From: an uncultured Oscillospiraceae bacterium
GTDB taxonomy: Bacteria > Bacillota > Clostridia > Oscillospirales > Oscillospiraceae
Assembly: GCA_947627735.1 (NCBI GenBank)
Contig: CANQXG010000016.1
Location: 1-45,358 of the forward strand
DNA length: 45,358 nt
Direction: 5' to 3'
Positions 32,819-40,959 of this stretch are shown here, in pieces (within the stretch, counting starts at the first letter, position 1; every line of letters begins with the position of its first letter). The translations under genes were made by a program, and so were the position numbers. The notes beneath the pieces were generated by a model. That model had not been told where the DNA came from. It ran no database searches and saw only the letters and a list, made by a program, of their open reading frames with translations.

Positions 32819-34201
32819 TCACCTGGCCTGGTAGGCCGCCTTCATGCACTTATAGGTCATGTAGCAGTCCAGCTTGGCCGTCACCTCGAAGGGCGCGTGC
32901 ATGCTCAGCACCGGCACGCCCGCGTCGATGGTGTCGATGTCCCGGTCGGCCATGAACCCGGCCACGGTGCCGCCGCCGCCCTGGTCCACCTTGCCCAGCT
33001 CGCACATCTGCCAAAGCACGCCGGCCTCGGCGCAGATGCGCCGCATGTAGGCCACCAGCTCCGCGGAGGCGTCGCTGGCCCCGGACTTGCCCCGGGAGCC
33101 GGTGAACTTGCACAGGCCCACGCCGTAGTTCAGCCGGGCGGCGTTTTGCTTCTCGCTGACCTCGGGGTACATGGGATCGAAGGCCACCGTCACGTCCGCG
33201 GAAACGCAGAAGCTGTTGGAAAGGCACTGCTGCAGCGCCGCGCCATCGCCCATGAGCCGCTCCAGGAACCGCTCAAAGGCCTGGCTGCGCATGCCGGACA
33301 CGCCCACGGAGCCGATCTCCTCCTTATCCGCCAGGATGCACACCGCCGTGCGTTCCGGCTCCTCCAGCTCCATGATGGCCGCCAGCTCCGCGTAGGCGCA
33401 CACCCGGTCATCCTGGCCGTAGGCGCCGATGAGGCTCCTGTCCAGGCCCAGCTCCCGCACCTCAAAGGCGGGCACCGCCTCCAGCTCCGCGGAGATGAAG
33501 TCCTCCTCGGTGATGCCGTAGCGGTCGTGTAGGATGCTCATCAGCGCCAGCTTCACCCGGTCGTTCCCCTCGCCGGCATAGGGCACGCTGCCGATGAGCA
33601 GGCACAGCTTCTCACCCTCCACGCCCTTGGCCAGGGTCTTCTGCATCTGGTCCGCCGCCAGGTGGGGCAGCAGGTCCGTGACCACGAACTGGGGGTCGCC
33701 GGGGTCCCGGCCTATGACCACCTCCACGGTGGATCCGTCCGTCAGGGCCACGGTGCCCCGCAGCTGCAGGGGGATGGCGGTCCACTGGTACTTCTTCACG
33801 CCGCCGTAATAGTGGGTGCGGAAGTATCCCAGCTCCGTGTCCTCGAACAGGGGGTTCTGCTTCAGGTCCAGCCGGGGGCTGTCGATGTGGGCAGCCGTCA
33901 CCACGCAGCCGGCGGTCATGGGCTTTTTGCCCCCCACCGCCAGCAGCAGGCTCTTGCCCCGGTTGCTGTGATACACCTTCTGGCCCGGCTGAAGGGGGCC
34001 GGTAAGGCTCTCCACAGGCACGAAGCCCGCCTGCTCGGCCAGCTTCACCGCCTCGCTGACGGCCTCCCGCTCCGTGCGGGAATCGTCCAGCCAGGCCATG
34101 TAGCCTCGGCAATACTCCTCCAGGGCCAGGCGCTCGGCGGTGTCGATGACGTCGTACCCGTTCTTCGGCTGATAGAACAGCTCATTTTTCTTCTCGTCCA
34201 T
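32819..34201 (-). CDS. M18-family aminopeptidase
   Basis: 460 residues from the ATG at 34201, which has GGAGG seven bases upstream; a GTG one codon earlier is also possible. Di-zinc aminopeptidase with AAHIDSPRLDLKQNP (first metal His/Asp), ADKEEIGSVGVSG (catalytic and bridging Glu) and SMHAPFE near the end (last metal His). M18 enzymes are large cytosolic tetrahedral complexes that remove acidic or neutral N-terminal residues from peptides. Its start overlaps the Sua5-CoaE stop by one base, so the two are coupled. Confidence 0.94.
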   Translation of the reverse strand: MDEKKNELFYQPKNGYDVIDTAERLALEEYCRGYMAWLDDSRTEREAVSEAVKLAEQAGFVPVESLTGPLQPGQKVYHSNRGKSLLLAVGGKKPMTAGCVVTAAHIDSPRLDLKQNPLFEDTELGYFRTHYYGGVKKYQWTAIPLQLRGTVALTDGSTVEVVIGRDPGDPQFVVTDLLPHLAADQMQKTLAKGVEGEKLCLLIGSVPYAGEGNDRVKLALMSILHDRYGITEEDFISAELEAVPAFEVRELGLDRSLIGAYGQDDRVCAYAELAAIMELEEPERTAVCILADKEEIGSVGVSGMRSQAFERFLERLMGDGAALQQCLSNSFCVSADVTVAFDPMYPEVSEKQNAARLNYGVGLCKFTGSRGKSGASDASAELVAYMRRICAEAGVLWQMCELGKVDQGGGGTVAGFMADRDIDTIDAGVPVLSMHAPFEVTAKLDCYMTYKCMKAAYQAR

Positions 34202-35409
34202 CACGGTTCCTCCAGTATGGTCTTGAATAGTTTATCGCAGGCGCGCCGGAACTCCTCCCGGCTGCCGTCGTTACGCAGTATGTACCGGCAGTGCTCCAAA
34301 TAATAGCTGTCCGGCTTCTGGGAGCGGATGCGCAGGCGGGCGTACTCGGCGCTGATGCCCTCCCGGGCCATGAGCCGGGCCAGGCGCTGCTCCTCCGGTG
34401 CCAGCACCCCCACCAGCGCGTCCATCCGCGTTTCCAGCGGCGTGCCGATCAGGTTGATGGCGTCGATGGCGGCAGCCGTGCCCCCCGCCGCGGCGCGCTC
34501 CGCCAGCAGTTCATCGATGGCGTTTTCCACATAAGGATAGATGATGCCGTCCAGATCCTTCAGCGCCGCCGGGTCGGAGAATACCGCCGCGCCCAGCTTT
34601 TTCCGCTGAAGCTCCCCGTCCTCCACGGAGCCGGGGAACCGATTCTCTATCTCCGCCAGCAGAGCGCCGTTCGTCCTGCACAGGTCATGGTACACCCCGT
34701 CCGCGTCGATGGTCAAGGCCCCCAGGTCGGAAAGTGACACCAGGGCCGTGGTCTTGCCCGCGCCGGTGCCGCCGGTGACGCCTATGAGCTTCACGCTCCT
34801 TGCCAGCGCCCGGCGGATGTCCGCCGCCGGCAGCGCCCCCTGGCGCAGGATGCGGTAGGGTGTCCGGGTCAGGTCCACGATGGTGCTCTCCGTGCCCACG
34901 CCGCATGGCCCGCCGTCCACGATGGCCTCGATCATGCTGTCGAAGTAGGCCGCCACCGCCTCCGCCGTCTTGGGGCTGGGCGCGCCGGAGGGATTGGCGG
35001 AGGGGCAGGCCAGAGGCAGGCCGCACAGGCGCAGCAGCGCCAGGGTCTTTTCGCTGTCCGGGCAGCGCAGGCCCACGGTGCTCCCCCCCGCCAGCACGAT
35101 GGCCGGGATGCCCGGGGCGGCCTTCACCACGATGGTCAGCGGCCCGGGCCAGAAGGCGTCCGCCAGAACGTAGGCCCCCCGGGGCACGTCCTTTCCGTAC
35201 TGGTCCAGGGCCTCCCGCCCCGGCACCAGCAGGCTCAGCGGCTTCACCGCAGGCCGGCCCTTCACCTCGTATATCCGCCGGACGGCGGCCTCGTCCAGGC
35301 CGTTGGCCGCCAGGCCGTACACCGTTTCCGTGGGCACGGCGGCCAGACCGCCCTCCCGTACCACCGCCGCCGCGGCGGCGATGTCGTCCGTTATCCTTTT
35401 CGTCTGCAC
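34201..35409 (-). CDS. Sua5/YrdC threonylcarbamoyl-AMP synthase fused to dephospho-CoA kinase
   Basis: 402 residues from a GTG at 35409 with AGGAGGG upstream. Residues 1-205 are the Sua5/YrdC/YwlC domain (PTETVYGLAAN 26-36, KGRP 50-53, CPSANPSG 135-142, GTESTIVDL 172-180), which makes threonylcarbamoyl-AMP for t6A37 of tRNA. Residues about 206-402 are a CoaE-like kinase with Walker A GVTGGTGAGKTT (210-221) and DADGVYH, the last step of CoA synthesis. The Sua5 C-terminal extension is missing. The join is seamless, with no stop or frameshift. It starts five bases after prfA. Confidence 0.92.
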   Translation of the reverse strand: MQTKRITDDIAAAAAVVREGGLAAVPTETVYGLAANGLDEAAVRRIYEVKGRPAVKPLSLLVPGREALDQYGKDVPRGAYVLADAFWPGPLTIVVKAAPGIPAIVLAGGSTVGLRCPDSEKTLALLRLCGLPLACPSANPSGAPSPKTAEAVAAYFDSMIEAIVDGGPCGVGTESTIVDLTRTPYRILRQGALPAADIRRALARSVKLIGVTGGTGAGKTTALVSLSDLGALTIDADGVYHDLCRTNGALLAEIENRFPGSVEDGELQRKKLGAAVFSDPAALKDLDGIIYPYVENAIDELLAERAAAGGTAAAIDAINLIGTPLETRMDALVGVLAPEEQRLARLMAREGISAEYARLRIRSQKPDSYYLEHCRYILRNDGSREEFRRACDKLFKTILEEP

Positions 35410-35413
35410 GGCT

Positions 35414-36481
35414 TCATCCCTCCTGCCGCAGCTTTTCCGCCTGGTCGGCGGCGGCCAGCGCGTCGATGATCTCGTCCAGGTCCCCGTCCATCACGGCGTC
35501 GATCCTGTACAGGGTCAGGCCGATCCGGTGGTCCGTGACCCGGCCCTGGGGGAAGTTATAGGTGCGGATGCGCTCGTTGCGCATACCGGTGCCCACCTGG
35601 CTGTGGCGCTCGCCGGCCCGCTGGGCCGCCTGCCTGTCCCGCTCCGCCTGGGCCAGCCGGGACGACAAAATGGACAAGGCCCGGGCTTTATTTTTATACT
35701 GGCTGCGCTCGTCCTGGCACTCCACCACCGTGCCGGTGGGGATGTGGGTCACCCGGATGGCGGAGGAGGTCTTGTTCACCTTTTGGCCCCCCGCCCCGGA
35801 GGAGCGGAACACGTCGATGCGCACATCGTTCATGTCCAGCCGGAACTCCGCCTCGTCCACCTCCGGCAGCACCGCCACCGTGGCGGTGGAGGTGTGCACC
35901 CGCCCCTGGGTCTCCGTCTCCGGCACCCGCTGGACCCGGTGGACGCCGCTTTCAAATTTCAGCCGGGAATAGGCCCCCTCGCCCTCCACGATGAAGCTGA
36001 TCTCCTTGATGCCCCCCAGGTCCGTTTCGCTGACGTTGGCCACGGACACGGTCCAGCCCCGCCTCTCGGCGTACATGGCGTACATCCGGTACAGGGACGC
36101 GGCGAACAGGGCCGACTCTTCGCCCCCCACGCCGCCCCGGATCTCCACGATGACGTTCTTCCCGTCGTTGGGGTCACGGGGCAGCAGCAGGGCCTTCAAA
36201 GCCAGCTCCGCCTCCGGCAGCGCCGCCCGGGCAGCGTCCAGCTCCTCCCGGGCCAGGGTGCGCATCTCCGGGTCCGTCTCCGCCGCGAGCATGTCCTCCG
36301 CCTCGGCCATGGCCGCCCGCAGGCGCGTCAGTTCCCGCCAGGCGGACACCACTGGCTCCAGCTCCTTTTGCTCCTTCGCCAGGGAAGCGTAGGCTGCCGG
36401 GTCGGCGTACGTCTCCGGCGCCTCCATTTGGGCAGAGAGCTTTTCATAGCGATCTTCGATTTGCAGCAATTTTTCATCCAT
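35414..36481 (-). CDS. prfA: Peptide chain release factor 1
   Basis: 355 residues from the ATG at 36481 (MDEKLLQIEDRYEKL). The GGQ motif is in SGAGGQKVNKTSSAIRVTHIPTG, and the stop-codon reading tripeptide is PET in VQRVPETETQGRVHTSTATV, a PxT form as in RF1. It releases chains at UAA and UAG. No Shine-Dalgarno can be seen before the ATG, and only 31 bases separate it from the palindromic element at 36513-36741, so its original upstream region may have been displaced. prmC and rpmE are not adjacent. Confidence 0.97.
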   Translation of the reverse strand: MDEKLLQIEDRYEKLSAQMEAPETYADPAAYASLAKEQKELEPVVSAWRELTRLRAAMAEAEDMLAAETDPEMRTLAREELDAARAALPEAELALKALLLPRDPNDGKNVIVEIRGGVGGEESALFAASLYRMYAMYAERRGWTVSVANVSETDLGGIKEISFIVEGEGAYSRLKFESGVHRVQRVPETETQGRVHTSTATVAVLPEVDEAEFRLDMNDVRIDVFRSSGAGGQKVNKTSSAIRVTHIPTGTVVECQDERSQYKNKARALSILSSRLAQAERDRQAAQRAGERHSQVGTGMRNERIRTYNFPQGRVTDHRIGLTLYRIDAVMDGDLDEIIDALAAADQAEKLRQEG

Positions 36482-36512
36482 AGGCGATACCGATAGCATT
36501 GGTTCAGAATCC

Positions 36513-36741
36513 GGCTCCCTCTGACGAGGGGGCTGTCAGCGCCTCACGGGGTCCCCAAAAGGCACGCCTGCCTTTTGGGGAGAGGAGGAGCCGCGGGCCA
36601 CTCAAGCCATACCGCTTGCGGTATGGCTTGACCTGGCCGCGCGTGCTCCGACGGTGACTGGGGGAGAGAAAAATTATAGCCTTGTATATCTCTCCCTCCG
36701 TCACGGCTTCGCCGTGCCACCTCCCTCGTCAGAGGGAGGCT
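36513..36741. repeat. Palindromic MITE-like element with inverted ends, upstream of prfA
   Basis: This fills most of the 350-base gap. The ends are a perfect 16-bp inverted repeat (36515-36530 and 36723-36738), each also a small hairpin (CCCTC/GAGGG). Inside are a 12-bp perfect hairpin (36553-36564 with 36569-36580), another 12-bp perfect hairpin (36603-36614 with 36619-36630), and CACGGC/GCCGTG (36702-36716). No open reading frame of credible coding quality is present. The end layout matches the element at 44781-44922, so both belong to one family. Any mobilising enzyme must be elsewhere. Confidence 0.8.
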
Positions 36742-36831
36742 TCACGCAATCTGTCTCCGGCTCGGAAAACGGGAATTTATCTCATTGTGAAAGCTATATT
36801 TTCTTTGCAAGCCGTAATATTCATTCATACA

Positions 36832-37443
36832 TCAATCGTATGTATTACTTCTCACATTTTCAATGGAAACATTATCACACGTGTCAAATGATACGGTTCT
36901 GTGTCTTGTTCCAAAATAGTCTCCTTGCGCTTCTACCGACAAGGTAAGTCCACTGATCAGTTCCCGGATCTGATTCTCGTCGAGATTTCCAATATAGACC
37001 TGTAGGATAATGCACGCCTGCTTTGACGATTTTCTCCAAACGCGAGACGTCATTACTGCGTTTGCATCTGTTACAAATAAGATGTTTTCACTGTAATTTT
37101 CAGCGTTTTTAAGAGTTGCGTCCATAGTGTACTGATCTATATATCCCGTGTTTTTCACTTCAAACCAGCAGTATAGATCTATAAAATCGTTTGGGTCATC
37201 GCTGGGCAGTTTGCCATTAAAAGACCAAGCGTGCTCATAATCAAACATTGTTCCCGACTGGAAGCGCTCAACGGTATATTCAATGGTATCCGTAGCATCC
37301 CAAGTAACACCTTCAACTTTGAGCGGTGATGTCTTTATTGTAAAAACCACCTGTGTCAATATTATTGCAATTAACATTGTTGCAAGCAGCACAGGAATAG
37401 TGATGCCTATGATTTTGAGAAAAGTTTTTTTATTGACTTTCAT
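36832..37443 (-). CDS. Unknown single-pass membrane protein, AT-rich
   Basis: 203 residues. A short basic tail is followed by one hydrophobic segment (about 11-35) and an exported or outward domain rich in aromatic, Asp and Asn residues (for example YDFEHAW-like and DLYCWFEVKNTGYIDQY). I recognise no family. The FEVKNTGYIDQYTM run is reminiscent of beta-sandwich surface proteins, but that is only an impression. The gene is clearly richer in A/T than its neighbours, which suggests transfer. No good Shine-Dalgarno is evident beyond AAGGAAAAA. It lies downstream of the methyltransferase, 117 bases apart. Confidence 0.7.
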   Translation of the reverse strand: MKVNKKTFLKIIGITIPVLLATMLIAIILTQVVFTIKTSPLKVEGVTWDATDTIEYTVERFQSGTMFDYEHAWSFNGKLPSDDPNDFIDLYCWFEVKNTGYIDQYTMDATLKNAENYSENILFVTDANAVMTSRVWRKSSKQACIILQVYIGNLDENQIRELISGLTLSVEAQGDYFGTRHRTVSFDTCDNVSIENVRSNTYD

Positions 37444-37489
37444 AGCTATTTTTCCTTTTTATCAAACGAACATTCGTAAAATCCCGATT

Positions 37490-37513
37490 TGTCACGCTGT
37501 CACGCCGTCACCG
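37490..37513. repeat. Three tandem 8-bp repeats
   Basis: TGTCACGC, TGTCACGC and CGTCACCG follow one another in the gap upstream of the unknown membrane protein, in a GC-rich pocket of an otherwise AT-rich patch. Function unknown; could be a protein-binding site or a decayed repeat element. Confidence 0.45.
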
Positions 37514-37560
37514 GGCAGGCCGGCAGCGGCGTGCGGGTCATAGCTAATAATACTTTCTCT

Positions 37561-38349
37561 TTACCGCTTCCGGCAAATATACAAAAGGTGGTTCGTATTC
37601 CCCAGCAGCTCCCGCTTTTCGGAAAAGGCCAGATACCACTCCGCCAGAGCCTTGAGATCTTCATCGGAAAGGGAAAAATCCGGACGCTTTTCGATGGGTT
37701 CCAAAAGGCCGTCCACGCCAGCGGTAGTGAGATGATCGACCGGCTTGGCCTGAAACAGTCCTTCAAACTCCGGCACATCGTAGCCGGTAAAGAGCTGTTC
37801 CTTGAAATGCCTCACCTTATAGTCATCCGTGAAGTTCTCCTTCTGTCCCGCTGCCCAGTTCCCATAAAAGTAGTTTGCGTACATGATGGCAAACACGGAA
37901 AGGAACGCAAACAGCATCACCCCGCCCGGTTTTGTGACCCGGATCGCCTCGTCGATCGCCCGGTCCACGTCATCCGCTTCAAACAGGTGATACATGGGGC
38001 CGAAGGACAGCGTGACGTCAAAGGAATCGTCGGCAAACCGGCTAAGGTCTGTGGCGTCCCCCTGGAAGGACACGATGTTCTCTATCCCTTTGCTGTTTTC
38101 CTTAAGGACCGCAAGATTGCTCCCGGACAGTTCCACAGCCGTGACGTCCATTCCCTCTTTCGCCAGAGCGATGGAATATCGGCCTGTCCCGGCGCCGATC
38201 TCCAGGACCTTGGACCCCTTGGCAGCATACCGGTGGATATAGGTCATGGTGGTGTGGTACTCCAGCTGTCCGTGCCGGGTCCTGCCGAGCCGCCCGTCCT
38301 CATCGTATTGGTCATAAAAGCTGCTCACTATTTCTTTTCGGGTACTCAT
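37561..38349 (-). CDS. Class I SAM-dependent methyltransferase
   Basis: 262 residues. The SAM site is clear: VLEIGAGTGRYSIALAKEG (residues 48-66), VTAVELSGSNL, GDATDL and SFDVTLSFGPMYHLFEADD, followed by VTKPGGVMLFAF. This is the Methyltransf_11/25 type found in small-molecule methyltransferases; the substrate cannot be told. It has GAGGAAG before the ATG and lies 36 bases after tmcAL. Its composition is less GC-rich than the flanking housekeeping genes, consistent with acquisition along with the unknown membrane protein. Confidence 0.88.
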   Translation of the reverse strand: MSTRKEIVSSFYDQYDEDGRLGRTRHGQLEYHTTMTYIHRYAAKGSKVLEIGAGTGRYSIALAKEGMDVTAVELSGSNLAVLKENSKGIENIVSFQGDATDLSRFADDSFDVTLSFGPMYHLFEADDVDRAIDEAIRVTKPGGVMLFAFLSVFAIMYANYFYGNWAAGQKENFTDDYKVRHFKEQLFTGYDVPEFEGLFQAKPVDHLTTAGVDGLLEPIEKRPDFSLSDEDLKALAEWYLAFSEKRELLGNTNHLLYICRKR

Positions 38350-38385
38350 ATCGACTTCCTCACAAACGCCGCTCCGCCGCCGTCC

Positions 38386-39579
38386 TCACACCGCCGCGGG
38401 GCCGGTGCGCCAGTCGGACCCGCCCCGGCGGGCCTCCGGGGAATCATAGCCCAGCACGTACAGGTCCCGGGCGTCGGCGTTCAGCCGGAAGATGGCCCGG
38501 GCCGGCTCCGGCAGGTCCTTGGCCGCGGCGGGCTTGTTGATCACGGGCAGGCGGGAGCGCTCCCTGATCTGCCGCAGCAGCGCCCTGCCCCGGCCGCTGT
38601 AGGCCAGCAGCCGCGCGTAAGGGGGCGTGCCGGCGGCCATGTCCGCCCGTATGCCCAGCGCCGCCGCCATCACCAGCCGGCGCAGGCGGCTGGTGGGATA
38701 GCGCTTGGTCTTCATCCGCTCCACCACCGCCTCCAGGCTCCCCTCCTGCCGGGCGGTGAACAGGCGGTTGGCCAGTCCCTCGCCGGCGTCGGGCAGCGCG
38801 GCCATCGCCTCCGGCGTCATGGCCCGCAGCCGGGCCAGGATGGCCTGTTCCAGGCTCTCCATCGTCACCGGCCCCAGGCCGGCGGCCATCCGCTCCGCCA
38901 GCACCCCGCCCGTCCCGGCGGGCACGTAGGGGCCGATGTCCTCCCCCGCCGCCAGCATGGCCCGCAGCCGCATCGCGCTGCGCACAGCCCCGTCGCCGGC
39001 GCCGTCGTGCTCCGACGCCCGCCGCAGGGTGACCATGGGCGTCATGGACGACCCCAGGGCCGTCAGGGCCTTTAAGTACTCCACCGCCAATATGTCGTTG
39101 GGCCGCTCCAGCAAGTCTGCTACATCGCCCGTCTGCCGGCGCAGCACCGCCTCCCGGGCGGCGGCGAAGCCCTCCCCCCGGCGCATCCGCTCCCGGATCA
39201 GGGCAAGGTTATTTTCATCCGCCGCCGCGGCGGCCAGCGTTCTCAGGGCCGCCAGGTCCCCGGACTCGCTGCCGAAGGAGAGGTGGGTGACCACGCCCAG
39301 CCCATCCAGCAGAGCCGCCGCCCCCAGGGCGAACCGCTCCGCCGAAGCCAAACACCAGGGCAGAGGCAGCTCGAACACCAGGTCCGCCCCGGCCATGACC
39401 GCCGTCCGGGCTCGGACATGCTTGTCGAAGCAGGCCGGCTCCCCCCGCTGGACGAAGTCCCCGCTCATCACGCACACGATGGGCGCGTCCTGCCCCGCCC
39501 GGGCACGGCTCGCGATGAAATGTTCCCTGTGGCCCAGGTGGAAGGGATTGAATTCCCCCACCACGCCGATCACGTTCAT
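38386..39579 (-). CDS. tmcAL: tRNA(Met) cytidine acetate ligase TmcAL
   Basis: 397 residues. The nucleotidyltransferase core starts VVGEFNPFHLGHREHF, with HxGH at the ATP site, then VCVMSGDFVQRGEPACFDKHVRARTAVMAGADLVFELP, the DUF795/YlbM signature. TmcAL activates acetate with ATP and acetylates C34 of elongator tRNA-Met. It is divergent from ackA, an arrangement often seen (ylbM near ackA), and both act on acetate chemistry. GAGGGAG precedes the ATG. Confidence 0.93.
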   Translation of the reverse strand: MNVIGVVGEFNPFHLGHREHFIASRARAGQDAPIVCVMSGDFVQRGEPACFDKHVRARTAVMAGADLVFELPLPWCLASAERFALGAAALLDGLGVVTHLSFGSESGDLAALRTLAAAAADENNLALIRERMRRGEGFAAAREAVLRRQTGDVADLLERPNDILAVEYLKALTALGSSMTPMVTLRRASEHDGAGDGAVRSAMRLRAMLAAGEDIGPYVPAGTGGVLAERMAAGLGPVTMESLEQAILARLRAMTPEAMAALPDAGEGLANRLFTARQEGSLEAVVERMKTKRYPTSRLRRLVMAAALGIRADMAAGTPPYARLLAYSGRGRALLRQIRERSRLPVINKPAAAKDLPEPARAIFRLNADARDLYVLGYDSPEARRGGSDWRTGPAAV

Positions 39580-39591
39580 GCGTTCTCCCTC

Positions 39592-39619
39592 TTGCGTTTT
39601 CGGAAATCTGCGGTAAAAT
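39592..39619 (+). promoter_or_regulatory. Probable ackA promoter
   Basis: TTGCGT (39592-39597), 16 bases, TAAAAT (39614-39619), about 70 bases before ackA in the gap divergent from tmcAL. The -35 overlaps the tmcAL leader. Confidence 0.55.
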
Positions 39620-39689
39620 AACAGTAGTTCTTATCTCCCGTATCATTTTACACACTTTTCTTATTTTTACAAGACGAAAGGGGTCCACC

Positions 39690-40886
39690 ATGAAAATTCT
39701 TGTGATCAACTGCGGCAGCTCCTCCCTGAAGTATCAGCTCCTGGACATGGACGGCGAGTCCCTGCTGGCCAAGGGCCTGTGCGAGCGCATCGGCATCGAC
39801 GGCCATCTGAAGCACCAGCCCCAGAACGGCAAGCCCGTCTTTGACGAGGACATCCCCCTGCCCACCCACACCGAGGCCATCGCCGCGGTGCTGGACAAGC
39901 TGACCAGCGCCGAATACGGCGTGGTGGCCAGCATGGACGAGATCGGCGCCGTGGGCCACCGGGTGGTGCACGGCGGGGAGAAGTTCGCCTCCTCCGTGGT
40001 CATCAACGACGAGGTCATGGCCGCCATCGCCGAGTGCATCCCCCTGGCCCCCCTGCACAACCCCGCCAATATCACCGGCATCGAGGCCTGCAAGGCCGTC
40101 ATGGGCGACGTGCCCCAGGTGGCCGTGTTCGACACCGCCTTCCACCAGACCATGCCCGGCAAGGCCTTCATGTACGCCATCCCCTATGAGTATTACACCG
40201 ACCTGAAGGTACGCCGCTACGGCTTCCACGGCACCAGCCACCGCTACGTCTCCGCCCGGGCCGCCGAGATGCTGGACAAGCCCATCGAGGAGCTGAAGCT
40301 CATCTCCTGCCACATGGGCAACGGCAGCTCCATCTGCGCCATCGACGGCGGCAAGAGCGTGGACACCTCCATGGGCTTCACCCCCATCGCCGGCCTGCCC
40401 ATGGGCACCCGCTGCGGCGACATCGACGTGTCCGTGCTGGAGTACCTGTGCGCCAATACCGGCAAAGATGTAAAGACCATCACCAATGAGCTGAACAAGA
40501 AGTCCGGCGTTCTGGGCGTGTCCGGCGTCAGCTCCGACTTCCGCGACCTGAGCAAGGCCGCCGGGGAGGGCAACGACCGCGCCGCCCTGGCCCTGGATAT
40601 GTTCGCCTACGCTGTGGCCAAGACCATCGGCGCCTACGCCGCCGCCATGAACGGCGTGGACGGCATCATCTTCACCGCCGGCGTGGGCGAGAACGACGCC
40701 GGCACCCGGGCCGCCATCGGCAAGTATCTGGGCTGGATGGGCGCGAAGGTCTGCCCCGGCTGCAACGCCAAGCATGGCGGCGACCGGTTCATCAACACCT
40801 CCGACAGCACCGTGAAGATCATGGTCATCCCCACCAACGAGGAGCTGGTCATCGCCCGCGACACCAAGGAACTGGTGGAAAAGTAA
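39690..40886 (+). CDS. ackA: Acetate kinase
   Basis: 398 residues, the usual length; makes ATP from acetyl phosphate, the last step of acetate fermentation. Family signatures are complete: LVINCGSSSLKYQ (4-16), VGHRVVHGGE, FDTAFHQTMP, YGFHGTSHRYV, SCHMGNGSSICAI and FTAGVGENDAGTR. AAAGGGG precedes the ATG. pta is not adjacent, so the partner phosphotransacetylase must be elsewhere. Codon use is strongly biased to C/G-ending codons, as expected of a highly expressed gene. Confidence 0.98.
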   Translation: MKILVINCGSSSLKYQLLDMDGESLLAKGLCERIGIDGHLKHQPQNGKPVFDEDIPLPTHTEAIAAVLDKLTSAEYGVVASMDEIGAVGHRVVHGGEKFASSVVINDEVMAAIAECIPLAPLHNPANITGIEACKAVMGDVPQVAVFDTAFHQTMPGKAFMYAIPYEYYTDLKVRRYGFHGTSHRYVSARAAEMLDKPIEELKLISCHMGNGSSICAIDGGKSVDTSMGFTPIAGLPMGTRCGDIDVSVLEYLCANTGKDVKTITNELNKKSGVLGVSGVSSDFRDLSKAAGEGNDRAALALDMFAYAVAKTIGAYAAAMNGVDGIIFTAGVGENDAGTRAAIGKYLGWMGAKVCPGCNAKHGGDRFINTSDSTVKIMVIPTNEELVIARDTKELVEK

Positions 40887-40899
40887 CCGCCGCACACCC

Positions 40900-40933
40900 C
40901 ACGCCCGGGGCGCAGGCCCCGGGCGTGTTTTTT
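40900..40933 (+). terminator. Terminator of ackA
   Basis: An 11-bp GC-rich stem (40900-40910 with 40917-40927) followed by six T, 14 bases after the ackA stop. Confidence 0.9.
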
Positions 40934-40959
40934 ACCCTGCCCCCAAAGGAGGTTTGACC

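Noticed and set aside
35414-36481. PET in place of PAT in the RF1 stop-codon tripeptide as a sign of altered decoding
   Set aside because: The motif is PxT in RF1 generally, so this is within normal variation.
37466-37477. ACGAACATTCGT, resembling a LexA (SOS) box upstream of the unknown membrane protein
   Set aside because: The Bacillota LexA site is CGAAC-N4-GTTCG (14 bases); this palindrome is shorter with wrong spacing, so it is probably chance.
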